From NCBI GenBank assembly GCA_037143735.1, contig JBAWYD010000048.1, forward strand, positions 1 to 18,096: 18,096 bases of DNA. The letters run 5' to 3'. Under the pieces are notes generated by a model. That model did no database searches. It was given only the letters and a program-made list of their open reading frames with translations, and had not been told where the DNA came from. Of this stretch, positions 1 through 7,649 are shown piece after piece. The position numbers were made by a program, and so were the translations under genes. The DNA comes from JAPLJQ01 sp037143735 (lineage in GTDB: Bacteria; Desulfobacterota; Syntrophia; Syntrophales; UBA2185). Numbering within the stretch: position 1 is the first letter of the stretch; the number at the start of each line of letters is the position of its first letter.

Positions 1-750
1 CAAAGAGATCTTACCGTGGGGATTGTTGCCGTCGATCCATCGAGCCCTTTCACGGGAGGCGCCCTGCTGGGGGACAGGATTCGTATGACCCGTCACAGCT
101 CTGATCCGGGCGTTTTCATGCGCAGCATGGCTACTCGTGGCGCTCTGGGCGGTCTCGCCCAGTTTACTCAGGGAGCGACAAAGGTTCTGGACGCGTCGGG
201 CAAGAATATCGTCATCATCGAGACGGTCGGCGTGGGACAGGACGAAGTGGATATCATGCGCGTTGCAGACACCACATGTGTCGTGCTGGTTCCGGGAATG
301 GGAGACGTTATCCAGAGCATGAAGGCGGGAATCATGGAAATTGCCGATATTTACGTAATTAACAAATCCGACCGGCCGGGAGCCGATCAGCTCTACTCCG
401 AAGTGATGTTCCGGGTTGCTCAGGACGTCCATATGAAGAAGCGGACGTGGGTACCGCCGGTCGTCAAAACCGTCGCCGTGGAGGGGAAGGGGGAAGACGA
501 TCTCCTGGATGCCATCATGTCACACCGGAAATATCTGGAAGAATCCGGTGATTTTATAGTAAAGCGTCGCGAACGTACCCGCCAGGAAACCCTTCAGATG
601 ATTCACCATGAACTCTTTCGTATTATTCGCCAGCGCCTCGATAGAAACAGCCGGATCGAAGTTATGGTGGGGGCGATTATGGAACACAAGGTAAATCCCT
701 ATAAGATTGTAGAAAAAGTCGTCAGTGAGTGGCTCCCTGCATCAAAGTAA
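1..750 (+). CDS. meaB: MeaB/ArgK-family GTPase, methylmalonyl-CoA mutase chaperone (5' end cut by window)
   Basis: G3E-family P-loop GTPase that protects and gates cofactor loading of adenosylcobalamin-dependent methylmalonyl-CoA mutase. The reading frame is open from base 1, so a start at the internal GTG (16) would be artificial. The missing N-terminus should hold the P-loop. What is visible fits MeaB: the DPSSPFTGGALLGDRIRM segment typical of the family, the G3-like ETVGVGQDE stretch, the NKSD guanine-specificity motif, and the C-terminal dimerisation region ending in EWLPASK. About 249 codons remain of a family length near 310-330. The mutase genes are expected to the left, outside the window. 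MeaB is common in organisms running the methylmalonyl-CoA pathway, in either the propionate-oxidising or propionate-forming direction. Family assignment is strong; which mutase it serves is inferred. Confidence 0.95.
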   Translation, partial: QRDLTVGIVAVDPSSPFTGGALLGDRIRMTRHSSDPGVFMRSMATRGALGGLAQFTQGATKVLDASGKNIVIIETVGVGQDEVDIMRVADTTCVVLVPGMGDVIQSMKAGIMEIADIYVINKSDRPGADQLYSEVMFRVAQDVHMKKRTWVPPVVKTVAVEGKGEDDLLDAIMSHRKYLEESGDFIVKRRERTRQETLQMIHHELFRIIRQRLDRNSRIEVMVGAIMEHKVNPYKIVEKVVSEWLPASK

Positions 751-832
751 ACGCCCGTTGCTTCTATACCAAAGCTCTCAAGGGTACTGCCCCGCGCGGA
801 AACTCATCCCTGTCTTTCGGTCTGGATAAATA

Positions 833-1312
833 TCACAGGATACTGATCACCTGCTGTGGTTTTGGGTTTAGGGTATCCCCATTGGCAAAATCCTGAAGAG
901 ACAGATCTGTCACCTGGTTGCCGAAATGAGAAAATTTTTCCTTCACCGTATCTATAAACATTCTGACCGTGATAAAAAAACACAATCGGTCTGAGTAATC
1001 GTACGATCTGGTATGTCTTCTAACGTCAAAGACCACGTCCCGCAGCAGTTGCCTCGAAACTGCATCCTTGTTCTGATCCAGAATAAGTCCGCTCATACTC
1101 AGGGCCAGCACTTTTATGTGATAGCTGATCACGCCTCCTCTTTCCTCTCTGAAATCGGGATGATCATCAAGATATGATTTGTCTTCCAGAAAAGGCATGA
1201 TCTCGGGGATGTCATTTAGAGACTTCCTTTCAAACCACTGATCAAACACGGGCAGAAGTTGGACATATACGGCTCTGCCATACCCGCCAAAGCCGGAAAT
1301 GTCAATGCCCAC
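833..1312 (-). CDS. Hypothetical protein, probably 5'-truncated or mis-started
   Basis: I do not recognise this family. The 159-residue product from a GTG at 1312 begins GIDISGFGGYGRA and ends NPKPQQVISIL. It looks like a soluble, mixed alpha/beta protein, without a signal peptide or clear membrane span. No ribosome binding site precedes the GTG. The same frame stays open upstream to a TAG at 1415-1417 and reads protein-like (GSGNGNKLQERYLKYRHYYV), but contains no ATG, GTG or TTG. The true start may therefore be a rare codon (ATC or CTG), or the gene has lost its 5' end. It converges on meaB with an 82-bp gap and is separated from gctB by the hairpin at 1641-1672. Function unknown. The gene is probably real or recently degraded rather than a chance frame. 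Confidence 0.45.
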   Translation of the reverse strand: MGIDISGFGGYGRAVYVQLLPVFDQWFERKSLNDIPEIMPFLEDKSYLDDHPDFREERGGVISYHIKVLALSMSGLILDQNKDAVSRQLLRDVVFDVRRHTRSYDYSDRLCFFITVRMFIDTVKEKFSHFGNQVTDLSLQDFANGDTLNPKPQQVISIL

Positions 1313-1703
1313 ATAATAATGCCGGTATTTCAGGTATCTTTCCTGAAGTTTATTCCCGTTGCCATTTCCAGAGCCTACCGCTACAAGTGTTCGTTCGATG
1401 ATATCACCTGTTAACTATTGGACGCTAAAGTGCAACTTATCACTATACAAAAGAAGCTGAATTACTTTCATTAATTACGAGTTGTCGCCTTAGTATATTC
1501 TTCCCGTTCTTTTCGCAGGCATATTGCGCAACTATACAACAGCTGTTTGTAAGTCTTTTTGATGAGGGAATAATTGCTGATGCGGACCTGGCCTCTTTTT
1601 GAGGACCTCAATCAGATGCTTATCAGGTAAATTTCCCTAAAGAGAGCGGTGTTTTTTCAAACACCGCTCTCTCAGTTATGGTACGGTTAGGATTTCTTTA
1701 CAA
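1313..1703. other. AT-rich intergenic region with open frame upstream of the hypothetical gene
   Basis: Bases 1313-1414 continue the frame of the 833-1312 gene in codons without a usual start. From about 1415 to 1640 I see AT-rich sequence with no convincing gene. TTGTATAGT occurs twice on the minus strand, near 1450 and 1536. A short plus-strand piece ending at about 1629 reads MRTWPLFEDLNQMLIR before a stop, too short to call. Bases 1641-1672 are the hairpin listed separately. The stretch could hold decayed mobile DNA, but no transposase or terminal repeats can be shown. Confidence 0.4.
1641..1672 (-). terminator. Strong stem-loop downstream of gctB
   Basis: The arms AGAGAGCGGTGTTT (1641-1654) and AAACACCGCTCTCT (1659-1672) form a perfect 14-bp stem with the 4-base loop TTTC. 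It starts 31 bases past the gctB stop codon, the usual place for an operon end. The tail on the minus strand has only a short T run (TTTAGGG), so it is not a textbook intrinsic terminator; it may act as a terminator or as a 3' stabilising hairpin. Confidence 0.65.
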
Positions 1704-2471
1704 CTATCCGAGGTAGAAACCGGTCGGGTCAAGGGATCTGAGGATCGTAAGCTCCTCCGCGGTCGGGATAGTGGTTTCTACTACAGTGGGCGATACCTTG
1801 AGATCCCATGCGCAGGCGGCACTGATCTTCTCCACGGACTGGCCGGGGAAGAACTCTGACAGGTACATCTCCTTGGTTTTATCGTCGAACAAATAGACAC
1901 CCATGGTGCTGACCACACAGTTCGGTCCCCCGCCGATCATACCGCACTTCTCGCGTTCCCCCGGGCCGCCCAGAAAGCCGGGAGTGGTAATGTATTCACA
2001 TTTTTCGACGAACTTCTTTTTATCCTGGGGCATAATGGCAAGGACCCTTTTCCCCGAAGTCGCCATGTCGTTCGCGCCACCGCTTCCGGCAAAGTAGGTG
2101 AAGCTTTCCTTCTTGGACCAGTCCCCTGCGCCCGTCGAGTTGATGTTTCCAAACTTGTCGATCTGGGCGCCGCCGATGAAGGCAACGTCAACCTCGCCCC
2201 GCTGCAGGGCGGCCATGGTGGCCAGCATGCCGAAAGTTGCATCGGCCCCGAGGAAAGCAGCAGGGTCATCCACGGTGATCGCAAGGGCCGGAGGCGCCGT
2301 CGCCCGGATAGCGCCGCCTTCGGTCATCATAATCATGTTCGGGGCGTGGGTGGCAAAGGCATATGCGGCCACCATAATTGGCAGTCCCACTCCCACGAAG
2401 ACAACCTCTCCGTCTGCAATTTCCCTGGCACAGCGGATTGTCATAAGTTCTGTCAGTTTATAATCAGCCAT
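1704..2471 (-). CDS. gctB: Glutaconate-type CoA-transferase, beta subunit
   Basis: Second subunit of a class I CoA-transferase that moves CoA between acyl-CoA and a free acid through a glutamyl-CoA thioester. The 255-residue length is close to Acidaminococcus GctB (about 266). The segment MMTEGGAI places a glutamate at residue 51, close to the catalytic glutamate of GctB (about residue 54); this correspondence is by position, not by alignment. The glycine-rich FIGGAQIDKFGNINST stretch and the FLGGPGEREKCGMIGGGPN stretch are typical of the family. The ATG lies two bases after the gctA stop, with an AAAGGGGG ribosome binding site inside the end of gctA, so the subunits are translationally coupled. 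The substrate could be glutaconate or another dicarboxylate or short-chain acid; sequence alone does not decide. The organism context suggests fermentation of benzoate-, glutarate- or propionate-type acids. Confidence 0.9.
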   Translation of the reverse strand: MADYKLTELMTIRCAREIADGEVVFVGVGLPIMVAAYAFATHAPNMIMMTEGGAIRATAPPALAITVDDPAAFLGADATFGMLATMAALQRGEVDVAFIGGAQIDKFGNINSTGAGDWSKKESFTYFAGSGGANDMATSGKRVLAIMPQDKKKFVEKCEYITTPGFLGGPGEREKCGMIGGGPNCVVSTMGVYLFDDKTKEMYLSEFFPGQSVEKISAACAWDLKVSPTVVETTIPTAEELTILRSLDPTGFYLG

Positions 2472-2473
2472 AG

Positions 2474-3508
2474 TTAGTTACCCCCTTTCTTAGCAGCGAT
2501 TGCGTCTTCGTAGGCCTTGAGCCGGTCATCAGTGTACATGGGCACACCCTTCCAGCATACCGGATCATGGTACCCGTAATCGACACCCATTTTTGGGCTC
2601 GGCGTAAAGCCGAGCTTGGGTTTCAGCCGATCCAGGCCTTCCTGGCCGAATTTCGATTTATATTTCTCGATGTACGCTTCTTGGTCTTTGCAACCATAGA
2701 CCCATTCATCGAGGAAGGCAGGCAGGAGTTCCGCGTGCCGCTCATATCTGCCCTGATACTGGCTGAAGCGGATGTCCAGGCCGTAGTAGCCGCGGCAGGC
2801 CGAAGGATGAGCGCCATACGGGCAGTGGACAACGGCCAGAGTCTTGTAGTAGGGGACAATCGTGCGGTCAGGATCGCTTCTGGTTACCTCCGGCTCTACA
2901 ATTTCTTCCGCCGTAACGATGACGCCCCGCTTTGTTCCCATGGCGCCGAATTCGTCGGTGACGCCGCGCGTTCCATAGGAGATCACATTGCCGAAGCGGT
3001 CGGCCTTCTGGGCGTGTATGATCGCCACGTCGGCACGCCACGCGCGCACAGCCATTATCTTCTCACCGGTGAAAGGATCTTCAACGAGCTTGAGGTCCAT
3101 CGGGTTGTTTTTGGGCATATCCGTGCCGATATTCCCCCGGATGGGGATGAAGGGAATGCCGAGAAAGCCTGCCATCATGGCGCTGGTGGCGCCGAAGTTG
3201 GAGATGTCATACCTCTTGAGCTTGCCTTCATTGAATGCCCGGCGAATGGCATAGGGGGCCTTCACATACCAGTTCATGATCCAGGCGGTGTGAATTTCCG
3301 AAACACAACCGGCGCCCACCATGATATCCAGACCACCCACGTCCGTTGAGGATTCGATAGTGGTCAGGTTCCTCTTCTTCTGTCTGATGATTTCGTGAGT
3401 CAGGGCCATGGGAACGTGAATCTGGAAGCCCCCGTAGTAAAGCGTATCGCCATCATGGATGAACTTTGCTACCGCATCCTTGAGCGTCATCCTTTTGTCG
3501 AGATCCAT
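2474..3508 (-). CDS. gctA: Glutaconate-type CoA-transferase, alpha subunit
   Basis: First subunit of the heteromeric CoA-transferase, here 344 residues against about 320 in Acidaminococcus GctA. Family features include the N-terminal YYGGFQIHVPMALTHEIIRQ segment, the following glycine-rich GGLDIMVGAGCVSEIHTAW stretch, and the later MAVRAWRADVAIIHAQKADR and FGNVISYGTRGVTDEFGAMG stretches. The ATG at 3508 has a strong AAAGGAGG ribosome binding site six bases upstream. It lies 78 bases after the Cys-rich gene and directly before gctB, forming one transcription unit. It should work only as a complex with the beta subunit in the cytoplasm. Assignment to the family is firm; the physiological acid is not established. 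Confidence 0.9.
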   Translation of the reverse strand: MDLDKRMTLKDAVAKFIHDGDTLYYGGFQIHVPMALTHEIIRQKKRNLTTIESSTDVGGLDIMVGAGCVSEIHTAWIMNWYVKAPYAIRRAFNEGKLKRYDISNFGATSAMMAGFLGIPFIPIRGNIGTDMPKNNPMDLKLVEDPFTGEKIMAVRAWRADVAIIHAQKADRFGNVISYGTRGVTDEFGAMGTKRGVIVTAEEIVEPEVTRSDPDRTIVPYYKTLAVVHCPYGAHPSACRGYYGLDIRFSQYQGRYERHAELLPAFLDEWVYGCKDQEAYIEKYKSKFGQEGLDRLKPKLGFTPSPKMGVDYGYHDPVCWKGVPMYTDDRLKAYEDAIAAKKGGN

Positions 3509-3586
3509 GTAATCCTCCTTTTGTTGTTAATAAAGATAAAGTTAGTGATGCCAACACTTTCTGGAAAGTCGCTCACACCTCCTTTC

Positions 3587-3793
3587 TTAGGGCTCAACAA
3601 ACCCCCTCGCAATACGTTCCTCATAACATTGACGGCATAGATAATAAACATGAATATTTCCGCAACCAGTGCCATAAAGCTGTAAAAGAAACGTGCATTC
3701 AGGACAACTCTGCAGCATACATCTGCTCTCACAAAGCCTGAAGTTTTCCTCAGGCCGGCCACATTCATCACAACCACGAGAAAATATGGACAT
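3587..3793 (-). CDS. Small cysteine-rich, probably zinc-binding protein of unknown function
   Basis: A 68-residue protein that I cannot assign to a family. It has nine cysteines at 8, 11, 21, 25, 30, 33, 44, 53 and 56, including three CxxC pairs (CDEC, CPEC, CRQC), plus His48. This spacing suggests one or two zinc sites of ribbon or treble-clef type; an iron-sulfur site is less likely but possible. No signal peptide or membrane span is seen. It begins at an ATG directly after a small stem-loop (3794-3806) and seven bases after the 39-residue membrane microprotein ends, and precedes gctA by 78 bp on the same strand. Position suggests a regulator or accessory of the CoA-transferase operon, which is inference only. 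A competing frame at 3487-3777 overlaps the gctA start and looks like chance. Confidence 0.6.
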   Translation of the reverse strand: MSIFSRGCDECGRPEENFRLCESRCMLQSCPECTFLLQLYGTGCGNIHVYYLCRQCYEERIARGFVEP

Positions 3794-3806
3794 GGGGTTT
3801 CACCCC
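3794..3806 (-). promoter_or_regulatory. Stem-loop touching the start codon of the Cys-rich gene
   Basis: On the minus strand GGGGTGAAACCCC folds as a 5-bp stem with a 3-base loop and ends at the base before the ATG. It contains the stop codon of the upstream microprotein. It would cover the ribosome landing site, so translation could depend on ribosomes arriving from the upstream frame. Mechanism inferred. Confidence 0.35.
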
Positions 3807-3919
3807 GCGAGCTTTTCGTTGTCTCTTAAAGCAACCAAGGGTATCACAATAAGGCCAAACAGGCAGTTGAATAGAAAGATTAAGGTCGAGAAATAGAACA
3901 TCTCGGGTGCCAGATTCAT
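3800..3919 (-). CDS. 39-residue single-span membrane microprotein
   Basis: Short frame starting at ATG 3919 and ending with TGA at 3800-3802. The product begins MNLAPEMFYFSTLIFLF and ends ALRDNEKLAG. Residues about 9-30 form one hydrophobic helix (STLIFLFNCLFGLIVIPLVA), followed by a charged tail, so it looks like a small inner-membrane protein. An in-frame TTG four codons upstream (3931) is an alternative start with AGAGGGG closely before it. It lies seven bases before the Cys-rich gene on the same strand. I know of no matching family. The hydrophobic-then-charged pattern and tight spacing argue for a real gene, but it is short and chance remains possible. Confidence 0.45.
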   Translation of the reverse strand: MNLAPEMFYFSTLIFLFNCLFGLIVIPLVALRDNEKLAG

Positions 3920-3920
3920 C

Positions 3921-3937
3921 GGGTCTTCCAAAGACCC
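3921..3937 (-). promoter_or_regulatory. Stem-loop one base before the microprotein start codon
   Basis: GGGTCTT and AAGACCC form a perfect 7-bp stem around a 3-base loop, ending one base before the ATG at 3919. The candidate ribosome binding bases partly overlap the stem. It may restrain initiation; alternatively it is a chance palindrome. It parallels the smaller hairpin before the next gene. Confidence 0.35.
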
Positions 3938-3960
3938 CTCTGCGCACTACACAGGTTCTC

Positions 3961-3990
3961 CTTCTACCAAAAAATGATTCATGGTGTCAA
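3961..3990 (-). promoter_or_regulatory. Weak sigma-70 promoter candidate for the microprotein-gctAB operon
   Basis: TTGACA (3990-3985) matches the -35 consensus exactly; 18 bases later TAGAAG is a poor -10. Transcription would begin near 3954, giving a leader of roughly 35 bases before the microprotein. The surrounding 3938-4058 is AT-rich and shows no gene. An inverted TGTCA/TGACA pair (3985-4010) next to it could be an operator, but is short. Confidence 0.25.
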
Positions 3991-4058
3991 CTATTTTTGT
4001 GAACCTGACAAAGTTTTTTTGAAATATTTCAACCTTACATTTTGCAGTCATTATTTCA

Positions 4059-4087
4059 TTGACACCCCAGAACGTCTTTCGTATAGT
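4059..4087 (+). promoter_or_regulatory. Near-consensus sigma-70 promoter for the ThiF-family gene
   Basis: TTGACA (4059-4064), a 17-base spacer, and TATAGT (4082-4087): a perfect -35 and a 5-of-6 -10 at ideal spacing. Transcription would begin near 4094, about 130 bases upstream of the ATG at 4222. It is the best promoter I see in the window and points away from the gctAB operon. Confidence 0.75.
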
Positions 4088-4221
4088 TCGTCCCAACAAT
4101 ATCAAATTCTTATCAATCACGTTTTTTGTCCATGAACATTTGGCTTTGCCCGTAATCACACATTCTACAGAGTCGCATTTTGTTGTTTCGTTGGGTCGCG
4201 GCAGCTGGAGAAGAGGAACCC

Positions 4222-5115
4222 ATGAAAGAAACTGTACAGAGAGAACAAGCCGGTGATTCGGGTCAACAAGAACCCGTCGGCGAGACCTGTTTGGAGAATC
4301 TGGCCTACCCGAGTGACCTCCTGGGGGGGTCGCAACTTGTGATAGAAGATGATGATCTTCTTAAGTGGGCGCACAGCAGCCGGCTTTCCCCCCGGGATGC
4401 TCAGATCGAGGCTCTCCAAAGAAAAATCATTCCCCTGCGCTATGCAAAAAACTTCCATGCCCTGACCCTTGCCGAACAAAGACGCATCTGCGAAAGCCGG
4501 GTGCTTGTCTGCGGTTGTGGAGGACTTGGTGGGGTTCTCATCAACCTCCTGGCGCGTGCCGGAGTGGGCACTTTGCGTCTGGTGGATGGAGACGTATTTG
4601 TCCCCTCCAATCTCAATCGCCAGTGGTTTTGCGATACGCAGGAGCTCTCACGCCCCAAAGCAGAGGTGGCAGGAGAGCGTGTGCGAGCCATGAACCCACT
4701 GATAGAGGTTGAGGTGTTTTCCAAGCTCATGGACGAGGACAATGCGGGAGCTTTGGTTGAAGGGATGGATCTGGTGATGGATGCAATGGATAACCTTCCG
4801 GGACGTTTTCTGCTGGCGGAAACTGCGAAGCGCATGAGAGTGCCCTTCATTCATACCGCTGCGACCGGATGGTGGGGTCAAATCAGCACATTCCTTCCGG
4901 AATCCTTTCTGGATCTGCACGACATTTTTGGGCGCCAGGCAGAAGATGATCCGTCAAACGACTTCCTGGGCGTCCTTGGGCCGACTCCTGCCGTTATCGG
5001 GAGTCTTGCGTCTTTTGAAGCCATCCGCCTCCTGTCGGGTCGAAATTCCGCATACGCTGACCAGCTTCTCTACCTTGACGGAGAGAGTGGGCGAACGGAT
5101 GTCATTCCTCTCTGA
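4222..5115 (+). CDS. ThiF/MoeB/HesA-family (E1-like) adenylyltransferase
   Basis: Rossmann-fold enzyme that adenylates the C-terminal Gly-Gly of a ubiquitin-like sulfur carrier (MoaD or ThiS type) for cofactor or sulfur transfer. I chose ATG 4222 (297 residues) because GGAGAAGAGGAA precedes it; a TTG at 4180 would add 14 residues. Numbered from that ATG, the ATP loop GCGGLGG lies at 98-104, followed by the LVDGD and PSNLNRQ motifs, a conserved lysine near 146, and DAMDN near 187-191. The N-terminal RYAKNFHALTLAEQRRI element is typical of copies near tungsten or molybdenum oxidoreductase genes. It lacks the paired CxxC zinc motifs of MoeB and ThiF and has no cysteine in the crossover region, so it probably only adenylates. 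No MoaD-like partner or oxidoreductase is present here. Family firm; partner unknown. Confidence 0.85.
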   Translation: MKETVQREQAGDSGQQEPVGETCLENLAYPSDLLGGSQLVIEDDDLLKWAHSSRLSPRDAQIEALQRKIIPLRYAKNFHALTLAEQRRICESRVLVCGCGGLGGVLINLLARAGVGTLRLVDGDVFVPSNLNRQWFCDTQELSRPKAEVAGERVRAMNPLIEVEVFSKLMDEDNAGALVEGMDLVMDAMDNLPGRFLLAETAKRMRVPFIHTAATGWWGQISTFLPESFLDLHDIFGRQAEDDPSNDFLGVLGPTPAVIGSLASFEAIRLLSGRNSAYADQLLYLDGESGRTDVIPL

Positions 5116-5143
5116 TAAAAGGTGAATCACCGGCCTTCGCCCG

Positions 5144-7603
5144 CTAATCGATTACGACCGGTGTGATCTGCCAGATGTGATCGCAGTATTCACCGATAGC
5201 CCGGTCCGAAGAGAATTTCCCCATCCTTGCCACATTCAGTATACTCATGCGCAGCCATTCTTCCTGCTTCAGGTAGGTTCGGCCGACCTGTTCCTGGCGA
5301 CCGATATACGACGGGTAATCGGCACACAGCATATACTCATCGTGCTCACGGAGTGTCCGCGTGAGGGGCTGGAACATTTCCCGGTCGCCGCGGGAGAAAA
5401 TGCCGCTTTCCATGAGTTCGATCGCCCCGCACAGTCCGTCATGGGCTGTAATGGCATCCTGCGGCCGGTAGCCGTCGCTTTTCTTCTGTGTCACCTCTTC
5501 CGCGGTATACCCGAAGAGAAAGAAGTTTTCAGCACCGACTTCTTCCCGGATTTCAACGTTTGCGCCATCCAGGGTTCCGATCGTCAGGGCCCCGTTCATG
5601 GAGAATTTCATGTTCCCCGTGCCGGACGCCTCCTTGCCGGCAGTTGAAATCTGTTCGGACAGATCGGCCGCCGGATAGACACGGTGAGCATTCTTGACGC
5701 TGTAATTTGGAAGAAAAACAACCTTGAGAAGGTTTTCCGCCCGGGGATCGTTGTTGATCACCTCGGCAACGGAATGGATCAGCTTGATAATCAGCTTGGC
5801 CATGAAATATCCGGGGGCAGCCTTACCGCCGAAGATCATCGTGCGCGACGGCATATCCTGGGTCAGCCCGTTGATGATCCGGTTATAAAGCGTGATTATG
5901 TGCAGCACATTAAGATGCTGGCGCTTGTATTCGTGAATCCTTTTTACATGGATGTCGAAGAGCGAATCGGGGTCCGTCACGATACCCGTGCGCTTCCTGA
6001 TAATTTCCGAAAGGAGTTGCTTGTTGTTGCGCTTGACCGCCTGCCAGCGATCAAGGAATGTACGGTCTTGCGTGCATGTTTCCAGTTTTTTAAGTTGTGA
6101 GAGATCCTTGATCCAGCCGTCACCAATCCTCTCGGAGATGAGAGCGGCGAGGGGAGGGTTGGATAAGGCCATGAAGCGGCGCGGCGTGACGCCGTTGGTG
6201 ACATTCAGAAATTTCTCCGGAGAGATCCGGCTAAAATCGGTCAGGACCAGTTCGCGCAGAAGATCGGTGTGCATCCTGGCAACGCCGTTGATTTTATGAC
6301 TGCCGACGCAAGCGAGATTTGCCATACGGACATAGCGTTCGCCGCTTTCCTCGATGAGGGAAAGCCGCTGGATCATGCTTTCATCTCCGGGAAAGTCGCT
6401 GCGGACGTCATCCAGAAACCGCCGGTTGATCTCATAAATAATCTCCAGGTGGCGCGGCAGAATGATCTGAAAGAGAGGAACCGACCATTTCTCCAGCGCT
6501 TCCGGCAACAGGGTATGATTGGTATAGCAGAAGGTTTTTTTCGTAATCTCCCACGCTTTATCCCACCCCATGCAATGGACGTCGATCAAGAGGCGCATCA
6601 GTTCGGCCACACCTATGGCCGGGTGGGTATCGTTGAGCTGGACAGCATACTTTTCGTGGAATTTCTCCAGCGTTTTTTCCCGCTGCAAATAGATCCGGAT
6701 CATGTCCTGCAAGGCGCAGGACACAAAGAATAACTGCTGCATCAGCCGCAACTGCCTGCCCGCAAGGGGTTCATCATTTGGATAGAGTACTTTTGTCAGG
6801 TTTTCAGACCCGATCTTGTCGTGAACAGCGCCATAGTAATCGCCGACATTGAACGAACGGAAATCAAAGGACGTGGTCGCCTCCGCCTTGAAGAGTCGCA
6901 GCATGATGACCGTATTGGAATCGTAGCCGGTTATCATGGTGTCGTAAGCGATGCCGCGCACCTGATGGTCGGAAATCCAGAAGACGCGGTATCTGCCGGA
7001 TTCATCGTACCTGCCTTCGGTATGGCCGCCGAAGGGAATATCGTAGGTAATTTCCGGCCTCGCCACTTCCCAGGGATTCCCCTTGTGCAACCACTGATCG
7101 GCGACTTCCTCCTGCCATCCGTCGCGTATTTCCTGCGTGAAGATGCCGAATTCATAGCGGATGCCATAGCCAATAGCCGGGATGTTGAGCGTTGCGAGGG
7201 AATCCAGGTAGCATGCGGCCAGCCGCCCGAGTCCGCCGTTTCCCAGTCCCGGTTCTTCTTCCTGGTCAATCAGTTCATGAAAGTCAAGACCCAGTTCATC
7301 GACCGCCTGTTTCACATCCTCATAGATACCGAGACTGATCATATTGTTTTCCAGAAGCGGGCCGAGAAGAAATTCCGCCGAGAGATAACAGACGGTTCTG
7401 CTGGCTTTCGCATAGTAGGTGTGCGCCGTCCTCGCCCAGAGCGCCAGTATCCTGTCGCGCACCGCATAGGCGACGGCAAGATAATAGTCGTTTCTGGATG
7501 CAACGGGGGCAAATCGGCCCTGAATGCAGACAAGGTTGTCAAGAATGGCCTGTTTGATCTCGGCGACGCCGCTGCCGGTTCTTACGCATGTCGTATTTTC
7601 CAT
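5144..7603 (-). CDS. glgP: Glycogen/starch/maltodextrin phosphorylase
   Basis: Cytoplasmic pyridoxal-phosphate enzyme releasing glucose-1-phosphate from alpha-1,4-glucans. At 819 residues it has full family length (E. coli GlgP 815). The N-terminal part contains LSAEFLLGPLLENNM and the GNGGLGRLAACYLDSLATL signature; the C-terminal PLP segment EASGTGNMKFSMNGALTIGT places the cofactor lysine at about residue 666. The ATG at 7603 has a GGAGGT ribosome binding site. It lies 46 bases downstream of the yidD-like gene on the same strand, so it may share a long transcript with the exopolysaccharide operon; I see no obvious promoter in the short gap. The stop is 28 bases from the convergent ThiF-family gene. 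A role in supplying sugar phosphate for polymer synthesis is possible but inferred; energy-reserve use is the default reading. Confidence 0.97.
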   Translation of the reverse strand: MENTTCVRTGSGVAEIKQAILDNLVCIQGRFAPVASRNDYYLAVAYAVRDRILALWARTAHTYYAKASRTVCYLSAEFLLGPLLENNMISLGIYEDVKQAVDELGLDFHELIDQEEEPGLGNGGLGRLAACYLDSLATLNIPAIGYGIRYEFGIFTQEIRDGWQEEVADQWLHKGNPWEVARPEITYDIPFGGHTEGRYDESGRYRVFWISDHQVRGIAYDTMITGYDSNTVIMLRLFKAEATTSFDFRSFNVGDYYGAVHDKIGSENLTKVLYPNDEPLAGRQLRLMQQLFFVSCALQDMIRIYLQREKTLEKFHEKYAVQLNDTHPAIGVAELMRLLIDVHCMGWDKAWEITKKTFCYTNHTLLPEALEKWSVPLFQIILPRHLEIIYEINRRFLDDVRSDFPGDESMIQRLSLIEESGERYVRMANLACVGSHKINGVARMHTDLLRELVLTDFSRISPEKFLNVTNGVTPRRFMALSNPPLAALISERIGDGWIKDLSQLKKLETCTQDRTFLDRWQAVKRNNKQLLSEIIRKRTGIVTDPDSLFDIHVKRIHEYKRQHLNVLHIITLYNRIINGLTQDMPSRTMIFGGKAAPGYFMAKLIIKLIHSVAEVINNDPRAENLLKVVFLPNYSVKNAHRVYPAADLSEQISTAGKEASGTGNMKFSMNGALTIGTLDGANVEIREEVGAENFFLFGYTAEEVTQKKSDGYRPQDAITAHDGLCGAIELMESGIFSRGDREMFQPLTRTLREHDEYMLCADYPSYIGRQEQVGRTYLKQEEWLRMSILNVARMGKFSSDRAIGEYCDHIWQITPVVID

Positions 7604-7649
7604 AATTACCTCCGGGGTGACTTCCGTTCAAGCTTCACGATGGATTAAA

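Noticed and set aside
1440..1640. Repeated TTGTATAGT and short coding-like scraps as an insertion sequence remnant
   Set aside because: No terminal inverted repeats, target duplication or recognisable transposase fragment could be shown.
2567..3349. Long plus-strand frame opposite gctA (260 codons)
   Set aside because: It is the antisense shadow of a clear enzyme gene and has no start context or family resemblance.
3556..3569. ACTTTC-TG-GAAAGT inverted repeat upstream of gctA as an operator
   Set aside because: Such 6-2-6 palindromes occur by chance at this length; no regulator gene or second site supports it.
3947..4159. 70-residue minus-strand frame between the gctAB operon and the ThiF-family gene
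   Set aside because: It runs through the strong plus-strand promoter, has no ribosome binding site, and its composition reflects AT-rich intergenic DNA.
5121..5131. GGTGAATCACC palindrome between the ThiF-family gene and glgP as a terminator
   Set aside because: The stem would be only about three pairs with a usable loop and no T run follows.
6821..7648. Long plus-strand frame opposite glgP (275 codons)
   Set aside because: It is the antisense shadow of glycogen phosphorylase with no recognisable protein features.
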